Below are positions 1 through 5,247 of a stretch of 5,247 nucleotides of DNA, in pieces. The notes under the pieces were generated by a model. That model was not told the DNA's origin. It saw only the letters and a list, made by a program, of their open reading frames with translations, and did not search any database. This stretch comes from Kiritimatiellia bacterium (GTDB lineage: Bacteria > Verrucomicrobiota > Kiritimatiellia > SLAD01), in assembly GCA_007125875.1 (NCBI GenBank), contig SLCI01000061.1, positions 1 to 5,247 of the forward strand, given 5' to 3'. How positions within the stretch are numbered: the stretch's first letter is position 1; every line of letters starts with the position of its first letter. The position numbers were made by a program, and so were the translations under genes.

Positions 1-824
1 CAGTGGATGCCCAAGTACGTGCCATCCAGATCAAAGTCCAGGCGTATAATGACACGCGCGGTGAGTCTGCAGTAGATGCGGTCTTGGCGGCGATGGCTTC
101 GGCCGCGTTTGTGAATTCGGCGTTGTCCGATGGTGAAATTCAGGCGTTGGCAGAACAGGCGGGACGTGCGGTCTTGGCCGATTGGGTGGCCCGATATCCG
201 GTGCCTGTGACGGCTCCCACACTCGATTACAACCAGTTTGTTGAGTCTGCGACGTTTACGGGAGTACCCGACATAGCGGCGGAGGCGGCTGCCCGCGCAG
301 CGATTGATGAGCGGGCCACGAATCCTCTATACACCGAGTGGTCGATTTACGTGGCCGCTCGGATTGCGGCAGCCGATGCGTTGGATAGTGCCTATGGTAC
401 CGCTGCGCGCGTCATGCGCACCGAGTTGCCGCTCAGCGGTACATTTGCGCCCGGTGCCGGCGATGCGCGTCGCTCGGCAGAACTAACGCAGCCGACAGAC
501 TTGGATGCAGCTGGGCTTGAGGGGCGCATCTACCTGCCCGCCAATCATCCCACCAATCCTTTCCGGCATCGGCGTCATCCCGATCATCGCCGTGGCTTCA
601 ATGTGGAACGGCATGTGCGATTCGATTTTGACGGTGTTTTGGGGGATCCCTTGGAATCCGCTGGGTATGGCGTGGACAAGATCACGGGCACCTATCGCGA
701 GGAGATTTTTGGCCTCCACAAACCCTTGGGTCCTGAGCCGGAGTCAAATCCGATCGGGCTGAGGACAGAAGGCCGGTTTGAGCTGAACCGAATTAGTTTT
801 ATCGACACCCTGAACACTCGTTGA
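1..824 (+). CDS. Uncharacterised protein, C-terminal part (5' end outside window)
   Basis: I do not recognise a characterised function. The frame is open to the left edge and ends at TGA 822-824. The GTG at 3-5 lacks any visible upstream context and is probably just an internal valine, so I treat the gene as 5'-truncated. Numbering from that valine, about 273 residues are visible. Residues 1-165 are rich in Ala, Glu, Asp and Gln (for example EAAARAAIDERA, YVAARIAAADAL) and are probably mostly alpha-helical. From about 172 the composition changes: GRIYLP (174-179), then HPTNPFRHRRHPDH (182-195), FDFDG (207-211), GYGVDKITGTYREEIFGLH (221-239) and a tail RFELNRISFIDTLN, which looks like a separate folded C-terminal domain. 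No membrane segment, signal sequence or cysteine is visible in this part. It lies 11 bases upstream of a giant exported PA14 protein, so a role in the same envelope system is likely but inferred. A resemblance to large Verrucomicrobia-type cassette or pseudopilus-associated proteins is possible but unverified. High confidence that it is coding, low on function. Confidence 0.9.
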   Translation, partial: VDAQVRAIQIKVQAYNDTRGESAVDAVLAAMASAAFVNSALSDGEIQALAEQAGRAVLADWVARYPVPVTAPTLDYNQFVESATFTGVPDIAAEAAARAAIDERATNPLYTEWSIYVAARIAAADALDSAYGTAARVMRTELPLSGTFAPGAGDARRSAELTQPTDLDAAGLEGRIYLPANHPTNPFRHRRHPDHRRGFNVERHVRFDFDGVLGDPLESAGYGVDKITGTYREEIFGLHKPLGPEPESNPIGLRTEGRFELNRISFIDTLNTR

Positions 825-826
825 GG
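823..826 (+). promoter_or_regulatory. Ribosome binding site GAGG for the giant PA14 gene
   Basis: GAGG lies nine bases before ATG 836, a normal Shine-Dalgarno spacing, and supports that start. Its first two bases are the last two of the upstream TGA stop (822-824). Ribosomes terminating on the first gene would therefore sit on the second gene's initiation site, which suggests translational coupling within one operon. No promoter or terminator-like hairpin is visible in the gap at 825-835. Confidence 0.72.
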
Positions 827-835
827 CGCACGTTT

Positions 836-934
836 ATGAATCACAAGAAGCATAGTTTCCGAACTGCCCTGGTTATGCTGGCCATGGCGTGGTTAATCGT
901 CCCCGATGCGACACTCGTCTCATCAGCCCATGCG
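836..934 (+). other. Sec-type signal peptide of the giant protein
   Basis: Residues 1-33 form a classical signal peptide: a basic n-region (NHKKHSFR), a hydrophobic core (ALVMLAMAWLIV, 11-22) and a polar c-region ending SAHA before AAND. Cleavage is most likely after Ala33 (AHA) or Ala35. There is no lipobox cysteine, so the product should be released to the periplasm or exported further rather than lipid-anchored at its N-terminus. Confidence 0.85.
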
Positions 935-3900
935 GCGGCCAATGATATGGCGTTTACGGTGAAAATTCGGCCTTGGGGCGAAGCATCCTTTGATTTTTCG
1001 CTTCAGAATGATTCGCTCGAAGCGATTACCGGCTTCACGATGGAGATGGATGATACGGATACGCGATTTTCGTTCATCTATCCTAACTCATTGACACGTT
1101 CTGCGCGCGTACTCGAGCCAGACTTTCTTCCCGGCACGCAGGGTGTAGTCCGTGAGGTATGGCGGGGGATCGGCGGGACCGCGGTCGCTCAGCTCACAGA
1201 TAGTGCACGTTTTCCCGACTCTCCCGATACACGTAATATTATAACCGGCTCTTTCGCTGCGCCCCAAAATATTGCGGACAATTATGGTACGCGTATTCAT
1301 GGGTATCTCGTCCCGCCTGTTTCAGGCAATTATAGGTTTTGGATTGCGAGTGACGATAACAGTCAGCTGCATATTAACTTGTCGGGCGATTCCGAAAACC
1401 CCAACGGCCCGTTGACGCTGATCGCTTTTGTGCCCGGCTGGACCCAGCGGAATCAATGGGACAAGTATCCATCGCAACAATCCGGCCTGGTCACGTTGAA
1501 TGCAGGACAACGCTACTATGTTCGCGTCCTGCACAAGGAGGCGGGCGGCGGAGATCATGTTTCGGTCGGTTGGCGGCGCCCGACAGCGACTGGTTCTTTT
1601 GTTACTCAGCGTCCCATGCCCTCAACGAACTTCCGAATCACCAATTCGGATGGCGAAGCGCTCGTGTTTGCAGATCCTTCCAGCGATGGTGGGGAAACAG
1701 ACATCATGCGTCTGGTTGAAATTGGCGATCTGGAGCGCGGAAATTCAATCTCATTGCAGGCCGCCTTTACCGATATCGCGAACGCGGCCAGCACGTTGTG
1801 GAATAACGGCAGTGCTCGTCGGAATGCCAAAATCACCGTCTTTGGCGCCAATGGGGGACGCGGTGAACTCATATTGACCGATACGGATTACAATGACAGC
1901 GGCCGCGAGTACACCTTCGAGACTGATAATCGGCCGCGTACCCTTACCGTGTACTCTCAGGTCGCAGGCAACGGATCTTTCGTTTCTAATTTTGTGGTTC
2001 GGGTTTTAGGCAAAGATGGTGAGTCGATTGCCGAGGAAATCCATCCTGCTGGCACCGTGAGTATTCCTCACTTATCGGACGGTATGCAGGTTTCAATTCA
2101 GGCGATCGATGCGGTCTACTTAGATGGTGATGGCCAGTTTCTGTATGACAGCGGCTCCATCCCGTCGCAGGTGGATGGCGCCAACCCGCCTCGCTCCCGT
2201 TATCTCGCGACAGGTCTAACCGTTAATGACTCGCCGCAAACCGGTGACCCGACCGAGTATGCGTTTACGATCCAGCAGGACACCGAAGTGAAGTTGCGCT
2301 GGACGCACGAATTCGGTTTGACCGTGCGGCATGATTTTTCTGCCACAGCCAGTCCGGAACAGGATCCGCTTGGAAACCCATGGGCTGGCCCCCTTAGCTC
2401 GGATGCGGCGGGCAATCCCTCGCCGGATAGCACGAAAATCCACTGGGTACCGAAAGGCGATGAAGTTATCGCGCAGATTGATGGCCAAGTACTCGATTTC
2501 AGTCGAGGTGACCTCGCGATTCGTTATGTGCCGATTGGCTATGTGTCGCAAGGCAGTGCCCGTGGCGTGTTCCGGGAGAATGCGGTTTATACCAACCTTT
2601 TCACGGTCGGCCAAAATCCGCCGCAGCGACAGCAAGTCAATTCGTTCGTGATGGATGAGTGGGGAACCATTGAATACATCTGGCAAATTCAGTTTGGTGT
2701 GCGAGTCAATGTCGATGATCCTGCTCGTTCCGCCTTGCCGCGTGTATTCCGAGTGAACCCTGTGGATGGTGAAGAGGTTGAGATTGGTAGCTTAGAGGGA
2801 ACATTCTGGTTCAATCCTGGCGACGAAGTGAAAGTGGCCTCGGCGGCTAATGTTAGTGGGCCGACCTCCTTGGCTTTGTCTGGCTGGATTTCCGGCGACG
2901 GATATTACTTCAGCACCAGTGGCTCCATAGATAGCCAGACCGGAGAATTGCTTGATGGCGGTCCAGAAGTGATTGGAAGCGGGCCTGTCGCCCTTTGGGA
3001 AGAGAGCTTTATTGATGTCAATGGGCGGCCCTACCGCGGTTTGGCGATCCCGGCTTTGCGCCGACCCGCTAAGGTCATGTGGACCTACGGTAATCAAGTG
3101 TATCGGGACACGGTCCGTATCGGCGAACATATGTTCCAGCAACAGGAATCGTTGCTCGAGCAGAATCCGACACTACAGGCCATCGTATTGAATCAGCCGG
3201 ATCGGATTGAGTTAATCGAAGTCACGGGTGCGGTAACAGAGGTCGCTGAATCGGAAATGGCTGTTTGGGACCCGGTGGCTAGGCGGCTCTATCCGGTGGT
3301 GCCAGGACGGTTTCGTGCGATTTGGGAGCAGGACGATGGGACCTCTGTTCAAGTGATCGTTACGACCGAAAAGCCCGCGCAGCCTCATTATCCGCACATT
3401 GCCAATACGCCCCCCATACAGTTGACGCCCGACCCGAATGGGACGTTTTTCTTCAAGGATATCGCGTATTCCGAAAACAGTGCCGCAATTAGTGAAGGGA
3501 GTTTGTTTACGGCTGAATCCTCCGGTGACACCGTCTTATTATTCTCGGAGATCACGGGGATTGGACGGGGCGAGCCGCGCGAATATTTGCGCGTTCGGAT
3601 GGTGCGCACGAGGCAGTGGGATGACGATCCCCCTGAATCCGGTACACGTATTATTGGCCAAGCCATTGCCGACGAAGACTTGGATTTAGCTCAGTTGGGC
3701 ACGGGATATTTGATGTTCGAGTCGGCGCGCTATAATCCGCGTATTTATAATCGGGACATCCTGGACGGATTGGTGGCACGCGATCTTTATGATTTGCCGC
3801 TGCTGCGATCAACCTCGGGAGACAAAGTGATTGTGTCTCGTGCTGCATTGCCTGGTCCGATCATTCCTGTAAACCTTCATCCGGGCGCCGGAGCTCAGGA

Positions 3901-5247
3901 CCGTATTGTCATTGTTTGGTATTATGACCCCACGCTGACGGACGAAATTATGTGGCCGCATCGTGCTCGCACCTATTTGCCGCGTTGGCCTACGAATGAA
4001 GACGAAGGGCTGGGGCGCATTGTGATCGCCAGTCAGTTCGGTAGCGAGAGCGTAAGTGCCTCTGGTCAAGATCAGCTCGTTGCGCCGGCGGTAACCAATC
4101 GGTCACCTGACGGTATGGGCGGCGTGATTACGAATATTTTTCCCGCCATCACAACGTATGATCCGTCGCGAATTCAACAGCCAGCTATCTATGTTCAGAA
4201 TAACCCCACCTTGCCGGGTTATAATCCGAATGAAGAGCACGCCTTGATGGCTCCCTCGCGTCGTTTTGCACAGGTTGCGCCACGTCCGGTAGCTGCTTAT
4301 GCGTTGCGCGATAACGATTTGAACTTTTACAATCAGGACTCCTTGGCGGAAGGCAATCAGCCGAGTGATTACACCTCGCATCCTTTCGTGTTGGTGGAAT
4401 TCTTTGATACGGCGGTCAATGATTTTCGCATGCGTGTGTACGAAATCGTGAAAGAAGACAGTAATTTCCCGAATTATTCGTTTGCAAATCAATCACTCGT
4501 CTCCATCGCCGACAACGAACGCGAAGTGCAGGCATCGCCGCAGCTGTTGGTGCAAGAGCCGCATATCCGTATGGAAGCGGGTGAACCTGTGATCCCATTC
4601 TACCCATTGGGTGTCGTGATTGGTGCTTCACCGGCACCAGAGACCTTCGGTATCAACATCAAGGATCAATCCACTTATTGGGAAGATCACAAGGGTACGA
4701 GCTGGGCGGTCTCTGGCGGTGAAAACGCTTGGTTCACCTTCTCGATCTATTATCCGATGTCGCCGAGTTTCTGGTGGCCACCGGATGAGCCGGGCCGGTT
4801 CCGTTTTGATCAGGCCACTCAGACGCGGCGGGCCGCGCTTCCGAACGTCGGCGACAGTGTCGCGTTCATGCCACAGAACATCGGTTTGATTCGAGAACTG
4901 GACGCAGGTGACGTAGTAACGTCGGCGGTTGAAACCGCGGCGGAGCCCAACAAGATCCTCTACAAGAGTGATTGGCCCGCGGTCGCGCCCGTTTTGAAAG
5001 CTGGCGAGACGCTGACATTCAGTGGCGGCGAGTACGCGCAGGATCGCCCCAATACGCGCGTGATTGATGCCAATGGCAACGAGACGCTCGTGCCCACACC
5101 TGGTCTACCGGGCGTGCTCGGTTTCGCTGTGGGTGAGGTTGTATTTGATGCACTGAACCCATTCGGAAGCACGGAGCTATTGAGTGAAAGCTGGACGGTC
5201 CGCATGGGGCAGGTGCTGGATGTCCGTAGCGTTGTGTTGCCGATTGG
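836..5247 (+). CDS. Giant exported PA14-domain protein, probable cell-surface protein (3' end outside window)
   Basis: One uninterrupted frame of 1470 codons starts at ATG 836 and runs off the right edge; it is the main gene of the window. Start choice rests on GAGG at 823-826 and on the signal peptide that follows directly. Order of parts: signal peptide (1-33 or 1-35); short beta-rich segment (36-100); PA14-like domain (about 104-249); beta-rich stretch with acidic turns (250-470); related repeat units marked by Trp489, Trp616 and, weaker, Trp749; a segment with VLLFSEI (900-906) and VWYYDP (1027-1032); and a Trp/Pro/Tyr-rich module (about 1118-1317). I found no cysteine codon. Acidic residues outnumber basic ones in the C-terminal part (about 22 to 13 over residues 1242-1420). 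PA14 domains commonly bind glycans, so a surface adhesin or carbohydrate-binding role is plausible but inferred. No catalytic motif, transmembrane helix or sorting signal is visible; any anchor would lie beyond the window. The upstream gene is probably in the same operon. Confidence 0.93.
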   Translation, partial: MNHKKHSFRTALVMLAMAWLIVPDATLVSSAHAAANDMAFTVKIRPWGEASFDFSLQNDSLEAITGFTMEMDDTDTRFSFIYPNSLTRSARVLEPDFLPGTQGVVREVWRGIGGTAVAQLTDSARFPDSPDTRNIITGSFAAPQNIADNYGTRIHGYLVPPVSGNYRFWIASDDNSQLHINLSGDSENPNGPLTLIAFVPGWTQRNQWDKYPSQQSGLVTLNAGQRYYVRVLHKEAGGGDHVSVGWRRPTATGSFVTQRPMPSTNFRITNSDGEALVFADPSSDGGETDIMRLVEIGDLERGNSISLQAAFTDIANAASTLWNNGSARRNAKITVFGANGGRGELILTDTDYNDSGREYTFETDNRPRTLTVYSQVAGNGSFVSNFVVRVLGKDGESIAEEIHPAGTVSIPHLSDGMQVSIQAIDAVYLDGDGQFLYDSGSIPSQVDGANPPRSRYLATGLTVNDSPQTGDPTEYAFTIQQDTEVKLRWTHEFGLTVRHDFSATASPEQDPLGNPWAGPLSSDAAGNPSPDSTKIHWVPKGDEVIAQIDGQVLDFSRGDLAIRYVPIGYVSQGSARGVFRENAVYTNLFTVGQNPPQRQQVNSFVMDEWGTIEYIWQIQFGVRVNVDDPARSALPRVFRVNPVDGEEVEIGSLEGTFWFNPGDEVKVASAANVSGPTSLALSGWISGDGYYFSTSGSIDSQTGELLDGGPEVIGSGPVALWEESFIDVNGRPYRGLAIPALRRPAKVMWTYGNQVYRDTVRIGEHMFQQQESLLEQNPTLQAIVLNQPDRIELIEVTGAVTEVAESEMAVWDPVARRLYPVVPGRFRAIWEQDDGTSVQVIVTTEKPAQPHYPHIANTPPIQLTPDPNGTFFFKDIAYSENSAAISEGSLFTAESSGDTVLLFSEITGIGRGEPREYLRVRMVRTRQWDDDPPESGTRIIGQAIADEDLDLAQLGTGYLMFESARYNPRIYNRDILDGLVARDLYDLPLLRSTSGDKVIVSRAALPGPIIPVNLHPGAGAQDRIVIVWYYDPTLTDEIMWPHRARTYLPRWPTNEDEGLGRIVIASQFGSESVSASGQDQLVAPAVTNRSPDGMGGVITNIFPAITTYDPSRIQQPAIYVQNNPTLPGYNPNEEHALMAPSRRFAQVAPRPVAAYALRDNDLNFYNQDSLAEGNQPSDYTSHPFVLVEFFDTAVNDFRMRVYEIVKEDSNFPNYSFANQSLVSIADNEREVQASPQLLVQEPHIRMEAGEPVIPFYPLGVVIGASPAPETFGINIKDQSTYWEDHKGTSWAVSGGENAWFTFSIYYPMSPSFWWPPDEPGRFRFDQATQTRRAALPNVGDSVAFMPQNIGLIRELDAGDVVTSAVETAAEPNKILYKSDWPAVAPVLKAGETLTFSGGEYAQDRPNTRVIDANGNETLVPTPGLPGVLGFAVGEVVFDALNPFGSTELLSESWTVRMGQVLDVRSVVLPI
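1145..1582 (+). other. PA14-like domain (residues about 104-249 of the giant protein)
   Basis: The segment reads like a bacterial PA14 beta-barrel. It opens with VVREVWRGIGGTAVAQL, continues with DNYGTRIHGYLVPP (148-161), then the hallmark NYRFWIASDDNSQLHIN (165-181), and ends with YYVRVLHKEAGGGDHVSVGW (227-246). The SGNYRFWIASDD strand-turn, with the paired aspartates Asp173-Asp174, is the most diagnostic element; in glycan-binding PA14 proteins such acidic pairs can coordinate calcium and sugar. Whether this copy keeps a binding site cannot be decided by eye. The domain sits at the mature N-terminus, where it would be well placed for ligand contact. Confidence 0.82.
2264..3103 (+). repeat. 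Protein-level repeat units in the stalk of the giant protein
   Basis: Two segments align without gaps over 24 residues: F477-D500 and F604-D627 share the pattern F, eleven residues, W, three residues, FG, x, x, V, x, x, D. Each is followed, 46-52 residues after the tryptophan, by a GDEV turn (541-544 and 662-665), then by a glycine-rich strand (GYVSQG at 568; GWISGDGYYF at 683-692). A weaker third unit has AKVMWTYGNQVY around Trp749. The tryptophans are 127 and 133 residues apart. The second unit resembles the InlB B-repeat or 'bacterial repeat' beta fold (strand, FxxGxxVxVxA, then GWxxG), which would make this an elongated stalk. The fold assignment is inference; the two-copy alignment is seen directly. 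Confidence 0.55.
4187..4786 (+). other. Trp/Pro/Tyr-rich module (residues about 1118-1317) of the giant protein
   Basis: This segment holds dense runs of normally conserved residue types: YVQNNP and LPGYNPNEEHAL (1119-1137), HPFVLVEFFD (1182-1191), RMRVYEIV (1198-1205), PVIPFYPLG (1251-1259) and YWEDHKGTSWAVSGG (1281-1295), followed by IYYPMSPSFWWPP (1304-1316). I recall similar strings from large uncharacterised Verrucomicrobia-type PA14 or LamG proteins, but cannot name a domain family. The aromatic and His/Glu/Asp content would suit ligand or metal binding, though no established catalytic motif is present. Confidence 0.4.

Noticed and set aside
3..5. GTG as a true start of the first gene
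   Set aside because: The frame is open to the window edge and nothing upstream is visible; the segment begins mid-helix in character, so an internal valine of a longer gene is more likely.
836..945. Lipoprotein signal peptide for the giant protein
   Set aside because: There is no cysteine near the predicted cleavage site; the c-region ends SAHA-AA, typical of signal peptidase I.
1500..1877. 125-codon open frame on the plus strand in another frame
   Set aside because: It overlaps the end of the PA14 domain in a different frame; the product is Arg/Ser/Cys-rich with no family resemblance, whereas the main frame gives PA14 motifs.
2216..2686. 156-codon open frame on the minus strand
   Set aside because: It lies wholly inside the giant gene, opposite a frame with clear domain structure; its product is Arg/Ile-rich and has no recognisable motif or ribosome binding site. 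It is a shadow of the coding strand.
4103..4492. 129-codon open frame on the minus strand
   Set aside because: It is antisense to the Trp/Pro/Tyr-rich module; the translation looks like reverse-complement composition and no start context supports it.
836..5247. Possible glycosidase or sialidase body behind the PA14 domain
   Set aside because: I looked for Asp-box (SxDxGxTW) and familiar glycoside hydrolase or protease motifs and saw none that held up, so no enzyme call is made.

Overview
The window is coding almost end to end on the + strand and holds two adjacent genes, each cut by a window edge. I see no RNA gene, mobile element, CRISPR array, terminator or promoter, and no gene-free stretch longer than the 11-base gap between the genes. 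GC content looks moderate, in the low-to-mid 50s percent by eye. The style of the second protein (very large, exported, N-terminal PA14 domain with 'EVWRGI...', 'DNYGTRIHGYL' and 'FWIASDDNSQL' motifs, long beta-rich body) is one I associate with Verrucomicrobia and related PVC bacteria. That taxonomic guess rests on family resemblance from memory, not on a search.

Region 1 (1-824) is the 3' part of a gene whose start lies upstream. It encodes an alanine-rich, probably helical segment, followed by a compact C-terminal domain with a striking His/Arg/Pro motif (RHRRHPDH) and a Gly/Tyr-rich tail. I cannot assign a function.

Region 2 (836-5247) is one uninterrupted reading frame of 1470 codons that runs off the right edge, so the real protein is longer. 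It has a signal peptide, a PA14-like domain, a long beta-rich stalk containing two clear and one weaker related repeat units, and a Trp/Pro/Tyr-rich module near the right end. No cysteine codon was found in this frame, nor in the visible part of the first gene. No catalytic domain was recognised.

The genes are very close: the Shine-Dalgarno-like GAGG of the second overlaps the stop codon of the first. They are therefore probably co-transcribed and translationally coupled. The simplest reading is a cell-envelope or surface locus in which a giant PA14 protein is made together with an uncharacterised partner. Whether the partner takes part in secretion, assembly or anchoring is inference only.
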